Position numbers and translations under genes: made by a program
The notes under the pieces: model-generated
Database searches by the model: none
Told to the model about the DNA's origin: nothing
What the model saw: only the letters and a program-made list of their open reading frames with translations
NCBI GenBank assembly: GCA_964575425.1
Contig: CAZNRD010000010.1
Coordinates: forward strand, 33,140 to 97,139
Source: DATEAV01 sp964575425
Lineage (GTDB): Bacteria; Chloroflexota; Anaerolineae; Anaerolineales; E44-bin32
DNA length: 64,000 bases
Direction of reading: 5' to 3'
Shown here: one piece after another, positions 52,300 through 60,982 of the stretch
Position numbering within the stretch: the first letter of the stretch is position 1
How the letters are laid out: every line of letters starts with the position of its first letter

Positions 52300-54157
52300 C
52301 GCCAGCCTCCTCGAGGTGGGCCTCGGCCGTCCGGACTTGGATGGGCTTTGGCGCAGGGGGCGAGGCGAGGCGGAAGCGGAAGGAGGCCCTGCCGACATGC
52401 ACCAGGTCCCCATGCTGGAGCCGCTGGCCCTCGGCGGTGACAGGCTCGTAGTTGACCCATGTCCCGGAGACAGATCCCTGGTCTCGGATCTGGTAATCGC
52501 CGTCTGCCAGGCGGATGATGCGCGCGTGCAGCCGAGCGACCGAGGGATCGTCCAGGACGATCAAGGAGACTGAAGGGTCGCGCCCCAACGTCACGTCGAG
52601 ACCGGTGAGGGGGATTGGCCCAGGGGTTGACTCGAGCTCCAGCGGGTGAAGGTAGGCCTCGGGATCCTGGAGCGCCTCAGGAGGCTGAAGCGAGGCGCGC
52701 ACCAATCCGGGTCGGCGAGCTGTTCCCGCCGTGGAGCCCGTCCGGGCCTGGGGGTTTTGGCGCGGGGGGATCAGCCAGCGCACGGCAATGGCGATGCCGA
52801 GCACGAGGAGGCCAGCCGCCGCCAGGAGCGGGACCAGCGCTGGCCGCAGCGCCGCCAGCCCGCGGCGCGGTTCGGCCAGCTCGACGCTGATCTTGAAGGG
52901 CGGTGAGGTGCCGACCAGGCCGAGGGCATCTTCAACCTCGATCGATAAGACATGCGCGGCGGACTCATCGTAGCCGGTGAGGTCCCACAGCAGTTCGTCG
53001 TAGGGAGGCGTCAGGCGTTCGGCGGCCACCTCGCCATCGACGATCAGCCGGACGGCGGCAATCATGCGCTCGTGTCGATCGGGGTAGGTGACGAGCACGC
53101 GCAGTGGCTGCTGTGTCGGCTGCCACTGTGTCGGGAGCAGCCTCGGATCATCACTCCGGCGCAGGATGACATCGGGCGGATCGACTACTGCCACCTCGGG
53201 CGGCAGGACCTCTACGTGGAAGGGAACTTCGTTGGAAGGGATGGTGACCTCGCCGCTCACCACCTGCAGCAGGACGTTGTGCCTGCCCGAGGTGCTGGCG
53301 CGTGAGGTGTACGACAGCTGATACTGCATGCGCTGCTCGAGGATCTTCTCGCCCAGCGCCTCCAGGCCCTGAGTGGGATCGAAGAGCAGCAGTTCCCCGC
53401 CCGTTTCGGAGGCAAGCCGACGCAGGTTGTCTGCCTCGGGCAGCGTCAGGGCCTCGGCCGGTGCCGCCAGGATCGGGTAGATCGCCGTGCCGGTCTCCCG
53501 TGCTCGAGCGATGGCGTTGATGAGTGAGGCCTCGCGACCGGCTTCGATCCATGGGGTGAAGAACAGCAGGAAGCTGCGCATGCCGTGCCGCGGCGGTGGA
53601 TCGGAGACGAAGTCGATGGCTTGCAGCAGCAAGTCGTAGTCGCTGATGGACGGGGCGTAGGTTGGCTGGTGGGAGCGAAGATGGGAGGCGAGCTCGGCGC
53701 TGGACGGGCCGTGCGCGACGAGCGTGCCGTCGGCGGTCACCAGCGTCAGGTCATCGGCGGCGAAGGTGGTGGCGGCGGAGTGGCGCCACCAGGCGAGAAG
53801 GGCCTGCCGGAGGTAATCGTAGCGGGTCCGGCCGGTGGCGTCGCGGAAACGAAGGCCGCGGCCGGAGTTCAGGACGAAGACCTGGCGCGTCCCGACCATG
53901 ACCTCGCGCGCCACCACCTGGGGCAGGGTGGCCCCGTCCTCCACGACCTGGAATGCGCCCGAAGGCAGCGATGGCAGCCGGCGGCCACTGGCGTCCAGCA
54001 CCGATGCGTACAGGGTGACCTGGGGGAAGCTGTCGACGATCGGCGGCGAGAGCCGCACGCTGACGCCTTCCTCGGCCCGGGCCGGAACAACCGACGCCGC
54101 GACCAGCCCCAACCAAAGTCCAAGCGCCGCCCGGCGCAGGCGGAAGCGCCAAGCCAT
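52289..54157 (-). CDS. VWA-domain membrane protein with C-terminal FHA domain
   Basis: 622 residues. A signal peptide (LGLVAASVVPARA), a VWA-like beta/alpha domain (residues 80-300), an Ig-like region and one membrane helix (VPLLAAAGLLVLGIAIAVRW) are followed by a cytoplasmic FHA domain with GRDPSVSLIVLDDPSVARLH and SGTWVN. FHA domains bind phosphothreonine. The VWA metal motif (DxSxS) is not clear (VLNSGRGLRF stands there). It is translationally coupled to the PP2C gene, suggesting a Ser/Thr phosphorylation pathway reporting from outside the membrane. Confidence 0.83.
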   Translation of the reverse strand: MAWRFRLRRAALGLWLGLVAASVVPARAEEGVSVRLSPPIVDSFPQVTLYASVLDASGRRLPSLPSGAFQVVEDGATLPQVVAREVMVGTRQVFVLNSGRGLRFRDATGRTRYDYLRQALLAWWRHSAATTFAADDLTLVTADGTLVAHGPSSAELASHLRSHQPTYAPSISDYDLLLQAIDFVSDPPPRHGMRSFLLFFTPWIEAGREASLINAIARARETGTAIYPILAAPAEALTLPEADNLRRLASETGGELLLFDPTQGLEALGEKILEQRMQYQLSYTSRASTSGRHNVLLQVVSGEVTIPSNEVPFHVEVLPPEVAVVDPPDVILRRSDDPRLLPTQWQPTQQPLRVLVTYPDRHERMIAAVRLIVDGEVAAERLTPPYDELLWDLTGYDESAAHVLSIEVEDALGLVGTSPPFKISVELAEPRRGLAALRPALVPLLAAAGLLVLGIAIAVRWLIPPRQNPQARTGSTAGTARRPGLVRASLQPPEALQDPEAYLHPLELESTPGPIPLTGLDVTLGRDPSVSLIVLDDPSVARLHARIIRLADGDYQIRDQGSVSGTWVNYEPVTAEGQRLQHGDLVHVGRASFRFRLASPPAPKPIQVRTAEAHLEEAGGDS

Positions 54158-54282
54158 GCTGTCATTCTAACATGCGCTCCGCAACGCTGGGCGGTTTGCA
54201 GTCAGCTTACAAAGCAGCCGCAGAGCCCGGTCTTGGGGATATCATGATGTTGGGCATCGGTCCGCGCTGGCGAGGAAGGACG

Positions 54283-54456
54283 ATGCGCACCGAGATGGAT
54301 GGGTCTATGAACGAGATCGGCACGGCCAGCGGACTCCAAGGCACAGGCCCGACCAGGGCTGAGGCCCTCGTGCGCTGGGCGCTCCTCGTCGGGTTCGTAG
54401 CCGTGCTGCTGACGGAGGCCTGGCTGCTCTGGCGTGCCTGGGAACAGCTCTTCTGA
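54283..54456 (+). CDS. Small single-pass membrane protein
   Basis: 58 codons (57 residues) from ATG 54283, with GAGGAAGGA 3 bases upstream. The C-terminal half is one hydrophobic helix (ALLVGFVAVLLTEAWLLWRA). No family recognised. An ORF from 54172 in the same frame would add 37 residues of low plausibility. It diverges from the VWA/FHA gene. Confidence 0.5.
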   Translation: MRTEMDGSMNEIGTASGLQGTGPTRAEALVRWALLVGFVAVLLTEAWLLWRAWEQLF

Positions 54457-54553
54457 GAGCCCGACTCAGGCGCCAATCGGCCTCCCTTCTGCTTGCTGGC
54501 CTCGAGGTCCCTGGATTCTTCTCCAGGCGCACCTCTTGAGCCTCCCTCCGGCT

Positions 54554-54589
54554 GACCCTCCCGCGGTTTCCCCTGCCGTCGGGAGGGTC
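54554..54589. terminator. Terminator between convergent genes
   Basis: A 10-bp stem GACCCTCCCG/CGGGAGGGTC with a 16-base loop, between the small membrane protein and the acyl carrier protein gene. Confidence 0.6.
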
Positions 54590-54616
54590 GACCTTAACGC
54601 CGCGACGACGGGGAGG

Positions 54617-54883
54617 TCAACCCGCGGCCGCGCCGCCCAGGCTGGCCTGGTAGAGGCAATAGGCCTCTTCGACCGTGCGGATCTCCCACGCGCTCTCCAG
54701 GGGCAGGTCCACTCCCAACTCTTCAAGGCGTAGCATCATCGAGGCCAGGGCCAGGGAGTCGACCTGCAAATCCTGGACGAGGTCCGCTTCGGGCAGCAGC
54801 TGATCTTTGGGAAGCATCAGCTCTTCGGCGAGGATGGCGCGGAATTCCTCAAAGGTCAGCCTGCGCTGTGGGGATTGGGTCAT
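54617..54883 (-). CDS. Acyl carrier protein
   Basis: 88 residues from ATG 54881-54883. The phosphopantetheine attachment Ser is in LQVDSLALASM (the D-S-L motif). It overlaps the ligase gene end by 35 bases. It probably receives an acyl group from that ligase and passes it to the GNAT-fold protein two genes upstream. It is not the housekeeping AcpP, whose neighbours are fatty-acid synthase genes. Confidence 0.87.
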   Translation of the reverse strand: MTQSPQRRLTFEEFRAILAEELMLPKDQLLPEADLVQDLQVDSLALASMMLRLEELGVDLPLESAWEIRTVEEAYCLYQASLGGAAAG

Positions 54884-56540
54884 GGCTCTCTGACTCCTTG
54901 AGGGCGAGTTGACGCAGGTCGGTCTTGCGCGGCTTGCCGGTGGACGTTCGCGGCAGGTCCGGCACGAACCGGATCCGCTGCGGGATTTCGCCTGGTTCGA
55001 GTTCGGCACGGCAGTGTTCCATGAGGTCGGCCTCGCGCAGCGTGGCGCCGGGTTCGGGGACGACGAAGGCCCACACGCTCTCGCCGAGGAGGGGGTCGGG
55101 GACGCCGACCACGGCCGCCTCGCGCACGCCCGGGATCGCCGCCAGGACGTGCTCGATGCGAGCGGGATAGATGTTCTGTCCGCCGCGGATGATGACGTCC
55201 TTCTTGCGGCCGACGATGCGCAGGTAGCCGTGCTCGTCGATCATCGCCAGATCGCCCGTGTACAGCCAGCCGGCTTCGTCGATGGGGGTGCCGCCGTCCT
55301 CGGTGTGGCCGAAGTAGCCGAGCATGACACTGTCGCTGCGGCAGGCCAGCTCGCCAACGACGCCGGGAGGGACGGGGCGGCGCTGCTCGTCGACGATGCG
55401 GATTTCCATCCCGGGCATTGCCTGGCCCACGGTCTCGGCCTGGCGGGTTGCGGAGTCTTCCAGACCCGTGGCGGCGACGCCGCCGCCGAGTTCCGTCATG
55501 CCAAATCCGATGTGCACCGCGCAGCCAAATCGGTTCTGAATCTGGCGTGCCAGTTCAGGTGGACAGGGGGCGGAACCGGTGGCGCAGATGAGCAGCGATG
55601 AGAGCCGGTGGAGGCCGAACTCGCGGGCCGCCAGCAGGACCTGGTAGCTGAAGGGCGTGCCAACCAGAACCGTCACCCGATGACGTTCGATGGCATCGAG
55701 CACGCGCGCCGGATGGAACCGGGGCAGGAGCACCAGGCAGTCGCCCATCAGCAGGGCCTGCAGCATCGCCTCGAGCCCCGAGATGGTGTGCAGCGGCATC
55801 GTTGATAGCATCACCTGCGGCCGGCCCGCTGCCCGGAGGAGGCGCAGGCCGTAGCGCAAGAGGACGCGCACCCATCGGCGCAAGCGGGCTGGCGCCGGAA
55901 TGGGCAGGGTCCACATTTCGCGCAGCCTGAGGCTGGCCACGACCGGCGAGATCAGGCTGCGGTGGCTGTGCATCACTCCCTTGGGACGTCCGGTCGTGCC
56001 CGAGGTATAGACGATGGCTAACAGGTCCTGCGGGGAGACTGGCGGAGCCGGGGCTGCGGGTTGGCCGCGGTCCTCCAACAGGACATCGAAGGGCATCAGG
56101 TCGGGGGGCGCAACGCCGATCACGGCGACGCGGGTGTCGCCTGGCCGTGAGACGGCGTAGGCTCGCAGCACCTCCAGGCCGCCTTCGACCTCGAGGTCGG
56201 TGGAAGCGACGATCATCTGCGGTTCAAGCTCTTCCAGGACCTGCTGCAGGGCTTGGCGGCGGATGCGTGGAGGCAGCGGCGCCACCACAGCGCCCAGGCG
56301 AGCGGCAGCGAAGAACAGGAAGGCGAATTCGGGCTGGCTCCAGAGCAGGGTGGCGATGCGACTGCCCTTGCCGAGCCCCTGCTGCTGAAGGTTGACCGCC
56401 AGGATCGCGGCGGCGCGCTGCAGCTCACCGTAGGTGATCGTCCGTTCCGGTGTGCGAATCGCCGCGCCCCGCCGGCGCCAGGCGGCGACCGCGCCCAGCG
56501 CCTCGCTCATGGTCATGGTGCGGGAAAGAACCTTGCTCAT
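54849..56540 (-). CDS. AMP-dependent acyl ligase (acyl-CoA/acyl-ACP synthetase)
   Basis: 563 residues. Adenylation motifs: YTSGTTGRPKGVMHSH (A3), the FGMTELGGGV region (A5), GWLYTGDLAMID (A7), RKKDVIIRGGQNIYP (A8) and the PRTSTGKPRKTDL lysine (A10). The family activates fatty or aryl acids as adenylates. The adjacent ACP makes it likely to load an acyl group onto ACP (FadD32/AAE-like). It overlaps the ACP start. Confidence 0.88.
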   Translation of the reverse strand: MSKVLSRTMTMSEALGAVAAWRRRGAAIRTPERTITYGELQRAAAILAVNLQQQGLGKGSRIATLLWSQPEFAFLFFAAARLGAVVAPLPPRIRRQALQQVLEELEPQMIVASTDLEVEGGLEVLRAYAVSRPGDTRVAVIGVAPPDLMPFDVLLEDRGQPAAPAPPVSPQDLLAIVYTSGTTGRPKGVMHSHRSLISPVVASLRLREMWTLPIPAPARLRRWVRVLLRYGLRLLRAAGRPQVMLSTMPLHTISGLEAMLQALLMGDCLVLLPRFHPARVLDAIERHRVTVLVGTPFSYQVLLAAREFGLHRLSSLLICATGSAPCPPELARQIQNRFGCAVHIGFGMTELGGGVAATGLEDSATRQAETVGQAMPGMEIRIVDEQRRPVPPGVVGELACRSDSVMLGYFGHTEDGGTPIDEAGWLYTGDLAMIDEHGYLRIVGRKKDVIIRGGQNIYPARIEHVLAAIPGVREAAVVGVPDPLLGESVWAFVVPEPGATLREADLMEHCRAELEPGEIPQRIRFVPDLPRTSTGKPRKTDLRQLALKESESHDPIPTAQADL

Positions 56541-56561
56541 CGTCAGCGCGTCGTCTGTGCC

Positions 56562-57695
56562 TCAGAACATCATGCGATACAGACGGTAGTGCTTGTAGCG
56601 TTCGGCTCCCAGCCGTTCGGCAAGACGGTTGACCGTCGGGTTGGCCTCGGAGGTCAGCGACCCATCAAGCCACTTGTACCCCTTGGCCGCCGCGCTGCGG
56701 ACGGCCTCGAGATAAAGCAGGACATCGATGCCGCGCCGACGATACTCCCCCAGCACGCCGAACAGCTTGAAGCTCACGGTGTCGATCCGCCTGCGGTGCC
56801 AGTACACCTTCAGCCAGCCGAAGGGGAAGAGCCGCCCGTTGAGGCGGCGCAGTAGGTAGTTGAAGTCCGGGATGGCGACCAGGAAGCCGACGACCTTGCC
56901 ATCGACTTCGGCAAAGAGCGCCAGGTCGGGGTCAAGCAGGAAGCGCATTTGGGTGGCAAGGTGGCGGAAGGTCTCGCGCGTGGTGGGGACATGATCGGGG
57001 AGGTGCTGCAGCGTCACGTTGAACAGCTCGCGGGCGATCTCGACCTCGCGATCCCAGTCCTGCATGCGCACCTTGCGCACAAGGACGTCGCTGCGCCGGC
57101 TGGCCGCCTCGAAGACGCGCAAGATCTGTTCGGGGAGGTTTCTCCGCCCCTGGGCGAATTCCTGGAGAGGCACGCGCCAGGCATAGCTGTCGCTGTCCTT
57201 GGTCATGCCGAAGCGCTCGAGGAACTCGCGGTAGTAGGGAGGAGTGTGCGCCTCCAGCATGGCCGGAGGGCAGTCGGCGCCGCCGATCAGGACGCCCGGC
57301 TCATCATTGGGCCCGAAGTTGGTGGGCCCGCAGATCCCGTCCATGCCCCAGGCGCGCACGGTGTCGCAGGCGGCCGTGAGCAACCCCTGAGCGATGGCGT
57401 AGTCCGGCAGGCACTCGAAGAAGCCGAAACCCCCGGTCTTCTGCCCGGTGTGGCGGACGCTGTGCCAGTCGACAAAGGCGGCGATTGTTCCCAGGGCCTG
57501 GCGGCCGTCGCGTGCCATGAACAGCTCAAGCTGCGCCTCGGCCAGGAACGGGTTGCGGGCGGGGTTCAGGCGGTCAAGCCTCTCCGAAACCAGGGGCGGG
57601 ACCCAATTGGGGTCTCCCCGGTAGACCTTCCAGGGGAAGCGAACGAACTGCTGCAGGGCCCGTCGGCCCTGCACCCTCTCGATCGTGGTGCCCAT
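56562..57695 (-). CDS. GNAT-fold acyltransferase-like protein, paralogue of 2233-3387
   Basis: 377 residues from ATG 57693-57695. FPWKVYRGDPNWVPPLVSE matches the first paralogue at nearly every position, and GFFECLPDY, GPTNFGPNDEPG and FGVLGEYRRRGIDVLLYLEA continue the match. The frame is open upstream but noncoding. Directly before an acyl ligase and ACP, it may transfer the acyl group to an unknown acceptor, such as an amino acid or lipid head group. Confidence 0.72.
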   Translation of the reverse strand: MGTTIERVQGRRALQQFVRFPWKVYRGDPNWVPPLVSERLDRLNPARNPFLAEAQLELFMARDGRQALGTIAAFVDWHSVRHTGQKTGGFGFFECLPDYAIAQGLLTAACDTVRAWGMDGICGPTNFGPNDEPGVLIGGADCPPAMLEAHTPPYYREFLERFGMTKDSDSYAWRVPLQEFAQGRRNLPEQILRVFEAASRRSDVLVRKVRMQDWDREVEIARELFNVTLQHLPDHVPTTRETFRHLATQMRFLLDPDLALFAEVDGKVVGFLVAIPDFNYLLRRLNGRLFPFGWLKVYWHRRRIDTVSFKLFGVLGEYRRRGIDVLLYLEAVRSAAAKGYKWLDGSLTSEANPTVNRLAERLGAERYKHYRLYRMMF

Positions 57696-57852
57696 GTCGT
57701 GTTTATCTGCTGGCGCCGCCGGGTGCAGGCGAAGCCGCCCTCCAGACAACACCCGAGCAGCCGCTGGGTTTCGCCCGCAGACTCTCGCCCGTCGGGCAGT
57801 GGCAAGGATACACCCATTTCGTGGCCTGTGGAGGCAAAGCCGGCCCGGTCGG

Positions 57853-59406
57853 CTACTCCCACTCGACCGTTGCCGGCGGCTTGCTGGTGATGTCGTAAAC
57901 CACGCGGGTGATGCCGGGGACCTCATTAACGAGGCGGGTGCTGATACGGGCCAGCACCTCGGGCGGGAGGCGGGTCCAATCGGCGGTCATGAAGTCGTCG
58001 GTGGAGACGGCGCGGATGGCGATGGTCTCCCCGTAGGTGCGGAAGTCGCCCATGACGCCCACGGAGCGCACCGGCAGCAGGACGGCGAACGCCTGCGCCG
58101 GGACCTGGGCGCCCTCGCTGGGGCCGTTAGGAACCAGCCCTGCGGCAGACAGTTCCTCGAGGACGATCCGGTCAGCCTGGCGCAGGCGCGTCAGGCGCTC
58201 GGCGGTCACCTCTCCCAGGCAGCGGACGGCCAGCCCCGGCCCCGGGAAGGGCTGACGCCAGACCAGCGAGCGCGGCAGGCCAAGGGCTTCACCGATTGCC
58301 CGGACCTCGTCCTTGAAGAGGTAGCGCAGCGGTTCAACCAGTTCAAAGTGCAAGTCCGGCGGCAGGCCGCCGACGTTGTGGTGAGTCTTGATGCGCGCGG
58401 CGACGCGCCGGTCGGGCCCGGAGGACTCGACGACATCCGGGTAGATCGTGCCCTGGACGAGGAAGCGGGCCTTGCCCAGACGGCGCGCCTGCTCCTCGAA
58501 GAGGCGGATGAACTTCTCGCCAATGATGCGGCGCTTTTCCTCCGGGTCGGTGACGCCAGCCAGAGCCTGAAGGAAGAAATCCGCGGCGGCCACGCTCACC
58601 CACCTAGCGCCCAACGTGTGCTCGAAGGCTTCGCGAACGCTCTCAGCCTCGCCGTGGCGCAGGAGGCCTGTGTCGACGAAGATGCATGTCAACTGATCGC
58701 CGACGGCGCGGTGGACCAGCGCGGCAGCCACGGATGAGTCGACACCCCCGCTCACCCCGGCGACAACTGGCTCGCTGCCCACCTGAGCGCGGATGCGCTC
58801 GACCGCCAACGAGACGATGGCCTCAGGCGTCCAATCCGGTCGGGCGTGGCACACGTTGATGACGAAGGCGCGCAGGATATCGGCGCCGCCTGGCGTGTGG
58901 CGCACCTCCGGGTGGAACTGCAGGCCGAACCAGCGGCGGTCCGGGTCGGCGATGGCCGCGATGGGGGAGTTGGGGGAGCGAGCGAGCACGGTGAACCCGG
59001 CGGGGGCGGCCTCGATGCGGTCGCCGTGAGACATCCACACCGGCCGGGTTCCGGTGGGCAGCAGCGGGTTCGGCTGGGTCACGTCGATCTGGGCCGGACC
59101 ATACTCACGCGCCGACGAGGGGGACACCCGTCCCCCGAGCGTGTGGATCAGTGCCTGCATCCCATAGCAGATGCCGAGGATGGGGAGGCCAGAGCGCAGG
59201 ACATACTCGGGTATCTGCGGCGCCCCGGCCTCGTACACCGAAGCCGGGCCGCCGGAGAAGATGAAGCCTTTGGGGTCGAGCGCCAGGACCTGCTCGGCCG
59301 GGGCGTCGTGTGGGAAGAGCTCGCAGTAGACGTGAGCCTCGCGCACGCGGCGGGCGATCAGCTGAGAGTACTGGGAGCCGAAGTCCAGGATGGCGATGGC
59401 GTCCAC
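57853..59406 (-). CDS. guaA: GMP synthase (glutamine-hydrolysing)
   Basis: 517 residues from GTG 59404-59406. The class I glutamine amidotransferase (nucleophile in GICYGMQAL; HxE near HPEVRHT) feeds ammonia to the ATP-PPase (GVSGGVDSSVAAALVH). The dimerisation domain ends in a normal VEWE. It makes GMP from XMP. The gene directly follows xpt, with three bases between them, so purine salvage and synthesis are cotranscribed. Confidence 0.96.
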   Translation of the reverse strand: MDAIAILDFGSQYSQLIARRVREAHVYCELFPHDAPAEQVLALDPKGFIFSGGPASVYEAGAPQIPEYVLRSGLPILGICYGMQALIHTLGGRVSPSSAREYGPAQIDVTQPNPLLPTGTRPVWMSHGDRIEAAPAGFTVLARSPNSPIAAIADPDRRWFGLQFHPEVRHTPGGADILRAFVINVCHARPDWTPEAIVSLAVERIRAQVGSEPVVAGVSGGVDSSVAAALVHRAVGDQLTCIFVDTGLLRHGEAESVREAFEHTLGARWVSVAAADFFLQALAGVTDPEEKRRIIGEKFIRLFEEQARRLGKARFLVQGTIYPDVVESSGPDRRVAARIKTHHNVGGLPPDLHFELVEPLRYLFKDEVRAIGEALGLPRSLVWRQPFPGPGLAVRCLGEVTAERLTRLRQADRIVLEELSAAGLVPNGPSEGAQVPAQAFAVLLPVRSVGVMGDFRTYGETIAIRAVSTDDFMTADWTRLPPEVLARISTRLVNEVPGITRVVYDITSKPPATVEWE

Positions 59407-59409
59407 GGC

Positions 59410-59982
59410 TCAATCGGCGAAGACGATCTTTCCGTCGCTCATGTCGGTGATGACGGCCAGTGACTCGATCGGGATGCCCAGCGGCCTGAGCAGCTCGCGC
59501 CCGCCCTCGAAGGTCTTCTCGATGACAGCGCCGACTCCGACAACTCTGGCACCCGCCGCCTGCGCCAGGCGGATCAGCCCCAGAATCGTCTGACCTGTGG
59601 CGAGGAAGTCGTCGATGATCAGCACGCGCTCGTCCCGTCCAAGGTACTCCGGTGAGACGATCAGCTCGACCGTGCGCGCCTTGGTGTGGGAGGGAGCCAG
59701 GGTGAGGAAGATCTGATCTGGCATGGTGATGGGCTTTGTCTTGCGGGCGTAGACGACGGGGATTCCGAGGTGCATGGCCGTGGTCAGGGCCGGGGCGATA
59801 CCTGAGATCTCGGCCGTGAGGACCTTGGTGGCGTTCAGTCGGGCAAAGCGCGACGCCAGCTCCCGCCCGCAGGCAGCCATCAGGGCCGGGTCGACCTGAT
59901 GATTGATGAAGCCGTCGACTTTCAGGATGCCGTTGCCGAGGTTTTTGCCATCGGTGAGGATGCGAAGCCTGAGTTCATCCAT
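59410..59982 (-). CDS. xpt: Xanthine phosphoribosyltransferase
   Basis: 190 residues from ATG 59980-59982, the usual Xpt length. The phosphoribosyltransferase motif RVLIIDDFLATGQT binds PRPP, and FINHQVDP, SGIAPAL and YARKTKPITM are Xpt segments. It salvages xanthine to XMP, the substrate of guaA next door. A TACAAT at 60024-60019 may be its -10. No purine riboswitch fold was recognised. Confidence 0.93.
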   Translation of the reverse strand: MDELRLRILTDGKNLGNGILKVDGFINHQVDPALMAACGRELASRFARLNATKVLTAEISGIAPALTTAMHLGIPVVYARKTKPITMPDQIFLTLAPSHTKARTVELIVSPEYLGRDERVLIIDDFLATGQTILGLIRLAQAAGARVVGVGAVIEKTFEGGRELLRPLGIPIESLAVITDMSDGKIVFAD

Positions 59983-60052
59983 CGTCCGCTCCCGCACTTG
60001 TCTGGACAGGGTGACAGGATTGTACCTCGGGCAGGAGAATCGCGCATGCGGG

Positions 60053-60472
60053 TCAGGCGGTGCGCAATTGGCTGGTCCACTGGCGGTGGGCCATTCGGAT
60101 GCACGCGTCCATCACAACCTGGAGGCCAGCCTGGCGCGCCTTTTCGGCGGCCTCCTGATGGACGATGCCAACCTGCATCTAGACGGCTTTAGCCCCGATG
60201 GCGATCGCCTGATCAACGATCGGGGGGACGTCTTGGCCGGGACGGAAGATGTCCACCACATCCAGTGGGACGGGAATGGAGAGCAGGTCGGGATAGCACC
60301 TTTCCCCCAGGATTTCGCTGGCGCGTGGATTGACCGGGATGATGCGATAGCCCTGGGACTGCAGGTAGGCGGCGACGGAGTGGCTGTCCTTGGTCGGGTC
60401 GCTGGAAAGGCCGACGACGGCGATCGTCTTCGGCTTCTGCAGGATGTCTTGCCAAACTGGAGATTCGTTCAT
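60053..60472 (-). pseudogene. CoA-binding (YccU-like) protein with in-frame amber codon
   Basis: From ATG 60470-60472 the frame encodes the Rossmann-type CoA-binding protein: IAVVGLSSDPTKDSHSVAAY and YRIIPVNPR near the start, then VDIFRP and AIAIGAKAV. At 60181-60179 a TAG replaces the Trp expected in WMQ-G. The frame then continues in register (MQVGIVHQEAAEKARQAGLQ, then VVMDACIRMAHRQW) to a TGA at 60053. The total would be 139 residues, the family length. Either a nonsense mutation or sequence error (TGG to TAG) is likely; readthrough is possible. Confidence 0.75.
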
Positions 60473-60722
60473 ATGAGGTGTGCCTTGGAAGCGCGCTCTG
60501 GCTCGGCCAGAGGTGTTGCGCCAGCGGAGCGGGGGTAGCCGGATTCCAGCAGAAGCCATCGGCCCCGGCCGGCTGCGAGGGAGCGGGAGTGAAGCGGAGG
60601 CACCTCGCCATTGCATCCGTAGCCCTACCCGGAAGCATCCGCAGCGCCACTCGGTGTGCTCAACACCCTCGCGAGGCGAGACTGTTGAATATCCTCTCGT
60701 ATCTCGGACACCGGGCCGAGAC

Positions 60723-60807
60723 CCTCACACACCGCCACCCCCTCTCCGCCATTGAGCCCTGGGAGAGCAGCCGCGCTAGCAGGCGGAGAGGGGGACAGGG
60801 GGTGAGG
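60723..60807. repeat. Inverted repeat, MITE-like
   Basis: CCCCCTCTCCGCC (60738-60750) pairs with GGCGGAGAGGGGG (60782-60794); CCTCAC/GTGAGG forms an outer pair. G/C-rich hairpins of this kind are dispersed in some Chloroflexota genomes. Confidence 0.7.
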
Positions 60808-60898
60808 CTGAGGCCGCTCGTCATTGCACGCCTAGCTTAGACTGCATGGTATCGGCAGCCGCGGCTGATGTTTTTCAACACCCTCGGCGACGCGGTGC

Positions 60899-60927
60899 TT
60901 GACATAGAACGGATGTTCCGTTAGAAT
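60899..60927 (+). promoter_or_regulatory. lexA promoter with internal SOS box
   Basis: TTGACA at 60899-60904, 17 bases, TAGAAT at 60922-60927. The spacer contains GAACGGATGTTC (60907-60918), which fits the GAAC-N4-GTTC LexA box of Gram-positive type. LexA would block its own transcription. Confidence 0.85.
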
Positions 60928-60982
60928 AGTGGCGAGCTGCCCGAGAAAGGGCGGGGGTTGGCTGGCGGCTCAGGAGGCTATC

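Larger units (their letters stand above)
60473..60982. other. Intergenic region upstream of lexA
   Basis: About 510 bases. It holds the inverted repeat and the lexA promoter listed separately. CAACACCCTCG occurs at 60661 and again at 60876, flanking the inverted repeat. No convincing gene. Confidence 0.6.

Noticed and set aside
59983..60052. Purine riboswitch upstream of xpt-guaA
   Set aside because: The space is only 70 bases and no three-way junction core could be drawn.
60179..60181. Pyrrolysine at the TAG of the CoA-binding gene
   Set aside because: The family has Trp at this place and the gene is not a methylamine methyltransferase; a mutation or error is simpler.
60478..60840. 120-codon plus-strand frame upstream of lexA
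   Set aside because: It runs through the inverted repeat and has low-complexity composition.
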